DNA of 22,530 nucleotides from UBA6019 sp035535055 (GTDB lineage: Bacteria > Chloroflexota > Dormibacteria > Dormibacterales > Dormibacteraceae). The position numbers were made by a program, and so were the translations under genes. Where the stretch lies: contig DATLQT010000076.1 in NCBI GenBank assembly GCA_035535055.1, forward strand, positions 1 to 22,530, given 5' to 3'. A model generated the notes under the pieces. That model was not told the origin of the DNA. It did not search any database and was given only the letters and a program-made list of their open reading frames with translations. Below are positions 6,779 through 13,548 of the stretch, one piece after another. The stretch's first letter is position 1, and each line of letters begins with the position of its first letter.

Positions 6779-6785
6779 CCCGGGG

Positions 6786-7163
6786 GTGATCGGGAACGTC
6801 TACGAGGCCGCCGGCGGAGAGGCGACCTTCCGGCTGCTGGTCGAGCGCTTCTATGCCGGCGTCGCCGCCGACCAGGTGCTGCGGCCGCTCTACCCCGAGG
6901 ACGACCTCGCCGCCGCCCAGGAGCGGCTCACGCTGTTCCTGATCCAGTATTGGGGCGGTCCCGACACCTACAACCGGGAGCGCGGACACCCACGGCTCCG
7001 GATGCGCCACCAGCCTTTCGCGATCGGACGGCGGGAGCGGGACGCCTGGCTGGCGCGGATGACCGAGGCGGTCGAGTCGGTGGAGCTGCCACGGGCCGTC
7101 CACGATGCACTCCTCGGATACTTCGATGCGGCCTCGACCGCGATGATCAACCGGCCCGGATAG
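6786..7163 (+). CDS. glbO: Group II truncated haemoglobin (trHbO type)
   Basis: This 125-residue haem protein of the 2-over-2 globin fold binds O2 and NO in the cytoplasm and is linked to redox and nitrosative stress. Key residues fall at the positions remembered for mycobacterial GlbO: Y23 (B10, RFYAG), Y36 (CD1, LRPLYPEDD), proximal H75 (F8, LRMRHQPF) and W88 (G8, RDAWLARM). The conserved FLIQYWGGP and GHPRLRMRH stretches are intact. The GTG at 6786 gives this exact register and follows a TAACCT box by 7 nt. An in-frame ATG at 6720 with GAGGAAGG upstream would add 22 residues and overlap the hydrolase start; it is the alternative. No globin reductase gene is adjacent. Confidence 0.92.
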   Translation: MIGNVYEAAGGEATFRLLVERFYAGVAADQVLRPLYPEDDLAAAQERLTLFLIQYWGGPDTYNRERGHPRLRMRHQPFAIGRRERDAWLARMTEAVESVELPRAVHDALLGYFDAASTAMINRPG

Positions 7164-7222
7164 CGCTCGGCCTCTGGCGACTCGTTAACAGCTTCGCGCT
7201 CGGTTTGAGCCAGGGCTCGGCG

Positions 7223-7228
7223 TAATGT
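7223..7228 (+). promoter_or_regulatory. Putative -10 box TAATGT upstream of the CxxC mini-gene
   Basis: TAATGT ends 10 nt before the ATG at 7239 and there is no Shine-Dalgarno, consistent with a very short leader. Confidence 0.35.
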
Positions 7229-7238
7229 GCCGATCCTC

Positions 7239-7400
7239 ATGGAGTTCATCCGCTGCTGGCTTCTCCACCGCTCGACCTGGACCATCCTCATCCCCGGCAT
7301 CCTGCCCGGGAACATCGACGCGGTGGCCTACTGCCCGACCTGTGATGCGGGACGCGGGCACCGCCAGCTGATGATGATCCCGAACGCGACCCGCGCCTAA
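7239..7400 (+). CDS. Small 53-residue CxxC protein of unknown function
   Basis: The ATG at 7239 opens a 53-codon frame to TAA at 7398. The protein begins MEFIRCWLLHRSTWTIL, contains a hydrophobic stretch (TILIPGILPG), a CPTC pair at about 32-35 and a basic C-terminal part with histidine. I do not recognise a family. The CPTC pair could bind a metal or be redox-active, with C6 or H41 as further ligands. A TAATGT box 10 nt upstream and the position in the same direction between glbO and the MFS gene favour a real gene, but the evidence is modest for such a short frame. Confidence 0.5.
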   Translation: MEFIRCWLLHRSTWTILIPGILPGNIDAVAYCPTCDAGRGHRQLMMIPNATRA

Positions 7401-7453
7401 GCCACCCGGCGGCCCGGAGCCGCCCTCGACGGAAGTGCGATCCTGACCAGAAG

Positions 7454-8722
7454 GTGGCTCGCGGAACGCTCCTGGTCGACGTCACGCCGCTCCGCGAGTC
7501 GCGAGACTTTCGCAGCCTCTGGTTCTCCCAGTTGGCGACCACCCTCGGCCGCCAGGTCGTGGTGGTCGCGGTCCCCTACCAGGTCTACCTGCTGACCCAC
7601 TCCTCGCTTGCGGTCGGCCTCCTGGGCCTCTTCCAGGCGGTGCCCATCGTCGTCGCGGGGCTCTATGGCGGAGCGATGGCCGACCGATTCGACCGGCGCC
7701 AGCTGCAGCTCATCGGCAAGTCGCTGGTCGCCCTGTCCTCCCTTGCGCTGGCGATCGCGGCGCTCGGCCTGCGCGGGCCGCTCGGGTTCGTCTACCTGGC
7801 GGTCGCCTTCGGCGCCGGCGCATCGACCCTCGACCAGTCGGCGCGGGCGGCCACGATCCCGCGGCTGGTGCCGGGCCGGCTCCTGCCATCGGCGATGTCG
7901 TTGAGCCAGGCCCTCCAGCAGACCTCGGCCATCGTGGGTCCGGCCCTGGCCGGGCTGCTGCTGGCGAAGGCCGGGGTGACCTGGGCCTACTGGCTCGACG
8001 TCGCCTGCTTCCTTCCCGGCGTCCTCTTCATCCTCAGGCTCTCACCGCAGCCGCCACTGGCGGACCACGGGGTCGTGCTTGGCTGGCGTGCCCCAGCGGA
8101 GGCGCTGCGACTCGTGGCGAGCCGGCGTCTGCTGGTCGGGATCTTCACATCCGACCTGGTGGCGATGATCTTCGGGATGCCCACCGCGGTCTTTCCCGCC
8201 CTCGCTCTGAGCGTGCTCAAGATCGGCGCCGGCGGCCTGGGGCTCCTCTACGCCGCGCCGGCGGCCGGGGCACTCGTGGGCTCGCTCTTTTCGGGCTGGG
8301 TGAGGAGCGTCAAGCGCCAGGGGATGGCCGTCTTCATCGCCATCGCGATCTGGGGCGTCGCCATCGCCGGCTTCGGCCTCGCCGGGAAGCTGCTCTGGCT
8401 CGGTCTGCCGCTACTGGCGCTGGCGGGAGGCGCCGACCTCGTCAGCGCGATTTTCCGGAGCACCATCCTCCAGCTGTCGATCCCCGATGCCATGCGAGGC
8501 CGGATGAGCGCCTTCCAGATGATGGTAGTGACGACCGGCCCGCGTCTCGGCGATCTCGAGGCGGGCGCTGTCGCCGCGCTCGTCAACCCGGTCTTCTCGG
8601 TGGTCTCGGGCGGCGTCGCCTGCGTCGTCGGGATCGCCCTGCTGGCGCTGCTGCTGCCCGAGATGCGAGACCAGAGGGTCAGCGAGGAGGGTCTGCTTCC
8701 GAAATCGGCTGCCGGTCCCTAG
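7454..8722 (+). CDS. MFS transporter, EntS-like drug/siderophore exporter family
   Basis: This 422-residue membrane protein has about twelve hydrophobic segments and the MFS_3/EntS layout. It begins TPLRESRDFRSLWFSQLATTLGRQV, a common N-terminus for this subfamily, and carries the loop-2-3 motif GGAMADRFDRRQ (G-x-x-x-D-R-x-x-R-R) near residue 75, plus a late RSTILQLSIPDAMRGRMSAFQMM segment typical of these exporters. Members export small molecules such as siderophores or drugs using the proton gradient; the substrate here cannot be read. The start is GTG at 7454 and no strong Shine-Dalgarno is seen. The 3' end overlaps the convergent FKBP gene by 4 nt. Confidence 0.9.
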   Translation: MARGTLLVDVTPLRESRDFRSLWFSQLATTLGRQVVVVAVPYQVYLLTHSSLAVGLLGLFQAVPIVVAGLYGGAMADRFDRRQLQLIGKSLVALSSLALAIAALGLRGPLGFVYLAVAFGAGASTLDQSARAATIPRLVPGRLLPSAMSLSQALQQTSAIVGPALAGLLLAKAGVTWAYWLDVACFLPGVLFILRLSPQPPLADHGVVLGWRAPAEALRLVASRRLLVGIFTSDLVAMIFGMPTAVFPALALSVLKIGAGGLGLLYAAPAAGALVGSLFSGWVRSVKRQGMAVFIAIAIWGVAIAGFGLAGKLLWLGLPLLALAGGADLVSAIFRSTILQLSIPDAMRGRMSAFQMMVVTTGPRLGDLEAGAVAALVNPVFSVVSGGVACVVGIALLALLLPEMRDQRVSEEGLLPKSAAGP

Positions 8723-9084
8723 CCGACCCCCAGCAGCTCCACCGCGAAGACGAGAGTCGCCCCCGGCGGGATGGGCCCCACGCCGCGCTCACCGTAGCCG
8801 AGTCCAGAAGGCACGATCAGCTTTCGTCGGCCGCCAACCTTCATGCCGGCGACGCCCTCGTCCCAGCCCTTGATCACCTTGCCGGCTCCGAGCCCGAAGC
8901 GAAATGGCTGCCCGCGGTCGCGTGAGCTGTCGAACTTGGAGCCGTTCGTCAGCCAGCCGGTGTAGTGCACCGTCACCTGCTGCCCGGAGGCGGCCTCGGG
9001 GCCGGTGCCGGTCTGGGTGTCGACGTACTGCAGGCCGGAGGGGGTGGTCTGGGTCTCGCCGGTCTCGTTGAAATCGTCGCTCAT
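8719..9084 (-). CDS. FKBP-type peptidyl-prolyl cis-trans isomerase
   Basis: This single-domain FKBP has 121 residues and no signal peptide, so it is cytoplasmic. Landmarks are the TTPSGLQYVDTQTGTG entry, VTVHYTGWLTNGSKFDSS (active-site Y and D), PFRFGLGAGKVIKGWDEGVAGMKVG (the V-I-x-x-W core), and LGYGERGVGPIPPGATLVFAVELL. These are the FK506-binding and catalytic positions, and all are conserved. It accelerates prolyl isomerisation during folding. It diverges from gnd with only 23 nt between start codons and shares the -10 region with it. Its tail overlaps the MFS gene by 4 nt. Confidence 0.95.
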   Translation of the reverse strand: MSDDFNETGETQTTPSGLQYVDTQTGTGPEAASGQQVTVHYTGWLTNGSKFDSSRDRGQPFRFGLGAGKVIKGWDEGVAGMKVGGRRKLIVPSGLGYGERGVGPIPPGATLVFAVELLGVG

Positions 9085-9091
9085 CGCAGTA

Positions 9092-9097
9092 ACCCTA
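9092..9097 (-). promoter_or_regulatory. Putative -10 box TAGGGT of the FKBP gene
   Basis: TAGGGT ends 7 nt before the ATG at 9084. It overlaps the oppositely oriented -10 of gnd within a shared CTAG, so the two divergent promoters may compete. Confidence 0.45.
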
Positions 9098-9101
9098 GAC
9101 T
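9096..9101 (+). promoter_or_regulatory. Putative -10 box TAGACT of gnd
   Basis: TAGACT ends 6 nt before the gnd ATG at 9108, with no Shine-Dalgarno, consistent with a leaderless mRNA. Confidence 0.5.
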
Positions 9102-9107
9102 CCGTCC

Positions 9108-10529
9108 ATGGCGGCTCGCTTCGGTGTCATGGGCCTCGCGGTGATGGGGTCCAACCTCGCCCGCAACATCGCCTCCCGCGGCGTGCCGGTCGCCGTCTAC
9201 AACCGCACGGCGGCGAGGACCGACGCCTTCATGGCTGATCACGCCGGCGAGGGCGACTTCACACCCGCCTGGACGGTCGCCGAGCTCGTCGCCGCGATCG
9301 AGCGGCCGCGTGCGATCCTGGTCATGGTCAAAGCTGGCCAGCCGGTCGACGAGGCCATCGCCGAGATCACGCCGCACCTGGAGCCGGGGGACATCCTGAT
9401 CGACGGCGGCAACTCCTTCTTCGAGGACACCAGGCGCCGCTGCGGGGAGGTCGAGGCCCGAGGCTTCCGCTACCTCGGTACCGGCGTCTCGGGCGGGGAG
9501 GAGGGAGCCCTCAAGGGCCCGAGCATCATGCCCGGCGGGACTCCCGAGGCCTACTCCCAGGTGGAGGAGATCCTGACCTCGATCTCCGCCCAAGTGGACG
9601 GCACTCCCTGCTGCACCTACATTGGGACCGACGGAGCCGGCCACTACGTGAAGATGGTTCACAACGGCATCGAGTACGCCGACATCCAGCTCATCGCCGA
9701 GAGCTACGACCTGCTCCGTCAGGCGCTCGGACTCGGGCCGGAGGAGCAGGCGGCGATCTTCCGGGAGTGGAACCGGGGAGACCTCGACTCCTACCTGATC
9801 CAGATCGCGGCGGAGGTGCTGGACAAGCGCGAGGCGGACGGCACCCCCCTGGTCGACCGGATCGTGGACGAGGCCGCCCAAAAGGGCACCGGCAAATGGA
9901 CCTCTCAGTCCGCTCTCGACATCGGCATCCCCCTGACCGGGATCACCGAGGCCGTCTTCGCTCGCTTTCTGAGCGCCCAGCGGACGCAGCGCCGGCGGGC
10001 TTCCGGGATTCTTCGCGGGCCCCACGGCAGCCGGCAGGGCGACGCGGGCTTGGTTGACGCGATCCGCGACGCCCTCTACGCCTCCAAGGTGGTCGCCTAC
10101 GCGCAGGGGTACGAGCAGATGACGCTGGCGGCGGCCGAATACGGCTGGAGCCTCGACCTGGGCGCCATCTCGACCATCTGGCGCGGCGGCTGCATCATTC
10201 GCGCACGGTTCCTCGACCGGATCAAGGACGCCTACGCGGCGGACCCTTCGCTGCCCAACCTGCTGCTCGCCCCCTACTTCCGCGATGCGGTCGCCTCGGC
10301 CCAGGACGCCTGGCGGCGGGTCGTCACGATCGCCATCGAGATCGGGGTCCCGGTCCCGGCCTTCGCGTCCTCACTGGCCTATTACGACGGCTACCGCCGG
10401 GAGCGCAGCCCGGCCAACCTGATCCAGGGCCTTCGCGACTACTTCGGGTCTCACGGCTACCGCAGGCTCGACCGCGAGGGCTCCTTCCACACCCGCTGGG
10501 CCCAGGACGGCTCCGAGGTCGAGGCCTAG
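9108..10529 (+). CDS. gnd: 6-phosphogluconate dehydrogenase (decarboxylating)
   Basis: This enzyme converts 6-phosphogluconate to ribulose 5-phosphate and CO2, giving NADPH in the oxidative pentose phosphate pathway. Its 473 residues match the long (classical, dimeric) family. The Rossmann motif GVMGLAVMGSNLARN is at 6-20, followed by YNRT, the substrate motif LIDGGNSFFEDT near 98-108, VSGGEEGALKGPSIMPGG at about 127-144, and the catalytic GHYVKMVHNGIEY with K182 and E189. The C-terminal all-helical domain carries KGTGKWTS and IWRGGCIIRA, and the tail has SPANLIQGLRDYFGSHGY. The ATG start follows TAGACT by 6 nt. It ends 5 nt before the convergent pseudokinase gene. Confidence 0.97.
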   Translation: MAARFGVMGLAVMGSNLARNIASRGVPVAVYNRTAARTDAFMADHAGEGDFTPAWTVAELVAAIERPRAILVMVKAGQPVDEAIAEITPHLEPGDILIDGGNSFFEDTRRRCGEVEARGFRYLGTGVSGGEEGALKGPSIMPGGTPEAYSQVEEILTSISAQVDGTPCCTYIGTDGAGHYVKMVHNGIEYADIQLIAESYDLLRQALGLGPEEQAAIFREWNRGDLDSYLIQIAAEVLDKREADGTPLVDRIVDEAAQKGTGKWTSQSALDIGIPLTGITEAVFARFLSAQRTQRRRASGILRGPHGSRQGDAGLVDAIRDALYASKVVAYAQGYEQMTLAAAEYGWSLDLGAISTIWRGGCIIRARFLDRIKDAYAADPSLPNLLLAPYFRDAVASAQDAWRRVVTIAIEIGVPVPAFASSLAYYDGYRRERSPANLIQGLRDYFGSHGYRRLDREGSFHTRWAQDGSEVEA

Positions 10530-10534
10530 AGGAG

Positions 10535-12112
10535 CTAACAGCCCCCGGCGCCGACCTGGAGTGGCGACGAGGCGGCGACGTCGGTTGGACCGCTGATGGC
10601 GACCACGTCGAGCTGGCCCTTCGCGGAAGGCAAGGTGATCGCGGTGTTGCCGTCGAAGCTGGTCCAAGGCCCGTTCACAGGGGTGATCGAACCGCCATCC
10701 ATCGACGTAGTGCTGCCGGAGCAGGGGTCGAAGACCTTGAAGGACCAGGTGACTGCGCTGCTGGTGCCCGGCGAGTTGACGTCGACCACAACCTCGAAGG
10801 TGCAGGAGACTCCAGGGGAGCAACTAGGGCTTGACTGCTTGATGGTGACGTCCTTGACCTGGCCGGCCGATGCCGGCGCGAAGGTCGGGAGGGCGCCGGG
10901 AGCCGGCGTCGGCGTGCCCACGGGCTTGCCGGTGGCCGGTGGCTTGCTCGTCGCCGATCGAGAGGAGGACCCGGCGGTGGGCCCGGGCGTGTTGGAGGCA
11001 GTGTTCGAGGCGCCCCCCAGCAGCCCGCGCCCGAACCAGATACCGAGCGCGAGGATGAGCAGGACCAGGATGCCACCGCCGATCAGGGCCCAGTTCGGGC
11101 CCTGGCGCTCCTCCACGTAGTCCTCTGCCGGCGTCGCCTGGCGCTCCTCCCAGGAGCGGCGAGCCGCCGGCTGCGCGGGGTCCGGCGCTGGTGACAGCGC
11201 CGCAGCGGCAACGGGCTGCGCCGGGATCGGTGCCGGCGCGGGCTGCGGCTGTGGCGCGGGTGGCGAAGGGGGTGGCGGGGTGGGATCGGGCGGCGGAGTT
11301 GGAGGCGGTCGATGGGCGAAGCTGCCGCTTCCGGTGGGCGCGCTGAGGCTGCGGAAGCGAAGCTCACCTCCCGGGTTGCCGCCACGGTTGCCACCCACCA
11401 GCGAGCCGAGCTCGAGGCCACCGGCCGCCAGGCGTTCCGGGCTCGCCAGCGGCCCAGCTGTCTCCCGCATGGCGGTCAGGGCGGACCCGACGTCGGCGCG
11501 CATGGACCCCGCAGCGATCGCCCGGGCCGTCACCACCAGTGCTGGCGCGGCGTGCTCGATCGCGCGCGGCGCACCCGAGGTCCGCTCGGGCGTGATCCCG
11601 AACGCCTGGCAGATGATCCTGCCGGCCTGGCGGATCTCGGCGGCGAGGTCCTCCTGGCTCGGGAGGGCGAGCGTGGAGAGTTGGTGCCCGGTGAGGACGA
11701 CGCCGCCGTCCGGCAGCACGCGCAGGTGCTCGGGTGTCAGGTCGCCGTGGCTCAGGCCCTCGGAATGGAGCGCCTTCAGGCCTTCCAGGACCGAGAAGCT
11801 GATCGCGGCCGCCTGCTGGGGCGAGAGGAAGCCGCCGCCGGGCAGGTCGGGCAGCCCCACGCCCTGCTCGAGGTCGGACACTACCCAGACGCCAGCGGCA
11901 TCGGCCCACCAGCCACGGATCGGCATCAGCCGCCGATCGGCGACGCGCGCGATTCGCCGCAGCCGGTCGAGGCCTGCCTCTCGTGAGCCCTCGTCGGCGA
12001 GCCGGGTCTGGGAGGCCAGAACCTCTTTGCCCGCGGCCGAGCGGGCCCGCCAGACCTCCCCGGCTGTCGTGGCGCCAATCCGTTCCAGCAACTCAGGCGG
12101 CTGATCGGCCAT
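10535..12112 (-). CDS. Membrane-anchored pseudokinase (Ser/Thr kinase-like) with extracellular beta-domain
   Basis: This 525-residue protein has four parts. Residues 1-240 resemble a bacterial Ser/Thr kinase domain: ERIGATTAGEVWRARSAAGKE at the nucleotide-binding lobe and GLSHGDLTPEHLRVL at the catalytic loop. The beta-3 lysine position reads S34/Q35, the HRDLKPEN motif is HGDLTPEH, and the DFG metal motif is TGH (141-143), so phosphotransfer is unlikely. Residues ~268-315 are proline-rich and ~341-360 form one transmembrane helix (WALIGGGILVLLILALGIWF). A Ser/Thr/Pro-rich linker then leads to a Cys-containing C-terminal domain (about 430-525) that is probably outside the cell. It may act as a ligand-sensing scaffold, as the MviN pseudokinase domain does in mycobacteria. 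That function is inference. Confidence 0.75.
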   Translation of the reverse strand: MADQPPELLERIGATTAGEVWRARSAAGKEVLASQTRLADEGSREAGLDRLRRIARVADRRLMPIRGWWADAAGVWVVSDLEQGVGLPDLPGGGFLSPQQAAAISFSVLEGLKALHSEGLSHGDLTPEHLRVLPDGGVVLTGHQLSTLALPSQEDLAAEIRQAGRIICQAFGITPERTSGAPRAIEHAAPALVVTARAIAAGSMRADVGSALTAMRETAGPLASPERLAAGGLELGSLVGGNRGGNPGGELRFRSLSAPTGSGSFAHRPPPTPPPDPTPPPPSPPAPQPQPAPAPIPAQPVAAAALSPAPDPAQPAARRSWEERQATPAEDYVEERQGPNWALIGGGILVLLILALGIWFGRGLLGGASNTASNTPGPTAGSSSRSATSKPPATGKPVGTPTPAPGALPTFAPASAGQVKDVTIKQSSPSCSPGVSCTFEVVVDVNSPGTSSAVTWSFKVFDPCSGSTTSMDGGSITPVNGPWTSFDGNTAITLPSAKGQLDVVAISGPTDVAASSPLQVGAGGC

Positions 12113-12119
12113 GCGCGCT

Positions 12120-12125
12120 AGTAAA
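12120..12125 (-). promoter_or_regulatory. Possible -10 box TTTACT of the pseudokinase gene
   Basis: TTTACT ends 7 nt before the ATG at 12112, with no Shine-Dalgarno. It departs from TANNNT at position 2, so support is weaker than for its neighbours. Confidence 0.3.
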
Positions 12126-12200
12126 GCCGGATTGTCGGCGGAGCGGTTATAGGAGCCATCGCCAATTCGCTGCGGCTCTGGTTATTTCTTAACCCGATTT

Positions 12201-12204
12201 GGAG
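12201..12204 (+). promoter_or_regulatory. Shine-Dalgarno GGAG of the small His-rich membrane protein
   Basis: GGAG lies exactly 7 nt before the GTG at 12212 and decides that start. It is one of the few canonical ribosome-binding sites among the resident genes. Confidence 0.6.
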
Positions 12205-12211
12205 TCGAAGC

Positions 12212-12448
12212 GTGTCCGAGCGACGCCACCATTCGCCGCCGTCCATCCAAGATGCGCTTCAGCTGGATCGTGTGCTTCTGCTAGGCATCCTCGGCCCGCT
12301 AGTCGTGCTCGCGGCCGAGCGGGCGACGGCCGCCCCAGCCGGGGACACCGGCCACGGTCACCATCACCTGCGCTGGTATTCAGGGCTCCCGCTCCTGGCC
12401 TGGCTGGTGGTGCTGGCCGCGGCCGCCTACCCGGCATTGAACGCCTAG
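12212..12448 (+). CDS. Small two-helix membrane protein with a His-rich loop
   Basis: This 78-residue protein has a short charged N-terminus, a first hydrophobic helix (RVLLLGILGPLVVLAA), a loop with GHGHHH, and a second helix (LPLLAWLVVLAAAAYPAL). I do not recognise a family. The histidine cluster could bind a metal on one face of the membrane. The GTG start has a good GGAG Shine-Dalgarno at 7 nt. It diverges from the pseudokinase gene (99 nt between starts) and precedes the response regulator by 64 nt. An overlapping frame starting at 12199 gives only an R/P-rich product and is rejected. Confidence 0.65.
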   Translation: MSERRHHSPPSIQDALQLDRVLLLGILGPLVVLAAERATAAPAGDTGHGHHHLRWYSGLPLLAWLVVLAAAAYPALNA

Positions 12449-12495
12449 GGACCGTCCCGAGTTCGAAAAACGTATCGGAACCGGGCCTCGCCGCC

Positions 12496-12501
12496 TAATA
12501 T
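12496..12501 (+). promoter_or_regulatory. Putative -10 box TAATAT of the response regulator gene
   Basis: TAATAT ends 11 nt before the ATG at 12513. GGAAC lies about 14 nt upstream of it, and GTTCGAAAAACGT at 12461-12473 is further upstream. Confidence 0.4.
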
Positions 12502-12512
12502 GCCGAGGCAAG

Positions 12513-13247
12513 ATGACCGGTTCTCGAGGCGCGGTGCTGATCGTCGAGGACGACGTCGCCACCGCCGAGCTGATTTCCGACCTGGTCGAACAGGAGGGCT
12601 TCTCCGTCATCCGGGCCGGCGGCGGCCTGCAAGCGATCGAGGCCTTCGCCCGGGAGCAGCCGGTGGCCGTCTTCCTCGATTGGGTCCTTCCCGACATCCC
12701 GGGCATCGAGGCCTGCCGCAGCCTGCGGGCGCTCGATCGCGTGGTGCCGATCATCTTCGTCAGCGGCCGGGACGACGAGGCAAGCACTATTCGCGGCTTG
12801 GACGCGGGCGCCGACGACTACGTCGCCAAGCCGGTGAGGATCCGGGAGCTGATAGCGCGGCTGGAGGCACATATCCGGAAGGTGGGGGTACTGAGCGAGC
12901 CCAGGCCGGCCGAGGCGCCGGCAGAGGAGCGCATGCACCGGTTCGGGGATGTCGAGGTCGACCTCGCCGCCCGGACGGTGGCCGTCGCGGGCCAGCCCCT
13001 GAGCCTGGCTCCGCTCGAGTTCAGCCTCCTCGAGTACCTGGCACACAACGCCGGGGTCGCGGTCTCTCGCGACCAGATCATGAGGGAGGTCTACGGCTTC
13101 GCGGCGGAGATCTCTACCGAGCGCGTCGACCAGCTCGTCCGCCGGCTGCGCACCAAGCTTGGCGACGGGCCCAACCGCGGCGGGGTGTTGGTCGCCGTGC
13201 CCGGCTACGGTTACCGGCTGGAACAGGGCGCCGCGCAGCCCGCCTGA
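12513..13247 (+). CDS. OmpR/PhoB-family response regulator (orphan)
   Basis: This 244-residue two-domain regulator has an intact receiver: acidic residues E12, D13 and D14 (LIVEDDV), phospho-acceptor D56 (VFLDWVLPD), the conserved Ser switch in IFVSGRDD (84) and K106 (YVAKPV). The C-terminal winged-helix domain (about 142-240) carries LSLAPLEFSLLEYLAHNAG, VSRDQIMREVYG, the recognition-helix RVDQLVRRLRTKLG and VAVPGYGYRLE. It should bind DNA as a dimer after phosphorylation of D56. No sensor kinase gene is adjacent, so the partner is elsewhere. The ATG at 12513 is preceded by GAGG 5 nt upstream and by a TAATAT box. It ends 16 nt before the ferredoxin gene. Confidence 0.93.
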   Translation: MTGSRGAVLIVEDDVATAELISDLVEQEGFSVIRAGGGLQAIEAFAREQPVAVFLDWVLPDIPGIEACRSLRALDRVVPIIFVSGRDDEASTIRGLDAGADDYVAKPVRIRELIARLEAHIRKVGVLSEPRPAEAPAEERMHRFGDVEVDLAARTVAVAGQPLSLAPLEFSLLEYLAHNAGVAVSRDQIMREVYGFAAEISTERVDQLVRRLRTKLGDGPNRGGVLVAVPGYGYRLEQGAAQPA

Positions 13248-13253
13248 TACCAT
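13248..13253 (+). promoter_or_regulatory. Possible -10 box TACCAT of the ferredoxin gene
   Basis: TACCAT spans the 3-nt tail just after the response regulator stop and ends 10 nt before the ferredoxin ATG. The two genes could also be cotranscribed. Confidence 0.3.
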
Positions 13254-13263
13254 TCCGGTCGCG

Positions 13264-13506
<243 letters not shown>

Positions 13507-13548
13507 CCGACCGCCGGCTCCGTTATCTGGGAGGCTTCTGAACCAACC

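Noticed and set aside
6720..6785. ATG at 6720 with GAGGAAGG as the start of the truncated haemoglobin
   Set aside because: It adds 22 residues not seen in the family and overlaps the divergent hydrolase start. The GTG at 6786 puts Y23, Y36, H75 and W88 in the GlbO register and has a -10 box. Kept only as an alternative.
10371..10823. Minus-strand frame of 150 codons spanning the gnd/pseudokinase junction
   Set aside because: It is antisense to gnd and out of frame with the pseudokinase; composition is typical of a shadow frame.
12199..12498. Plus-strand frame of 99 codons overlapping the small His-rich membrane protein
   Set aside because: Its product is an R/P/S-rich string. The overlapping frame from 12212 has a Shine-Dalgarno and two clear membrane helices.
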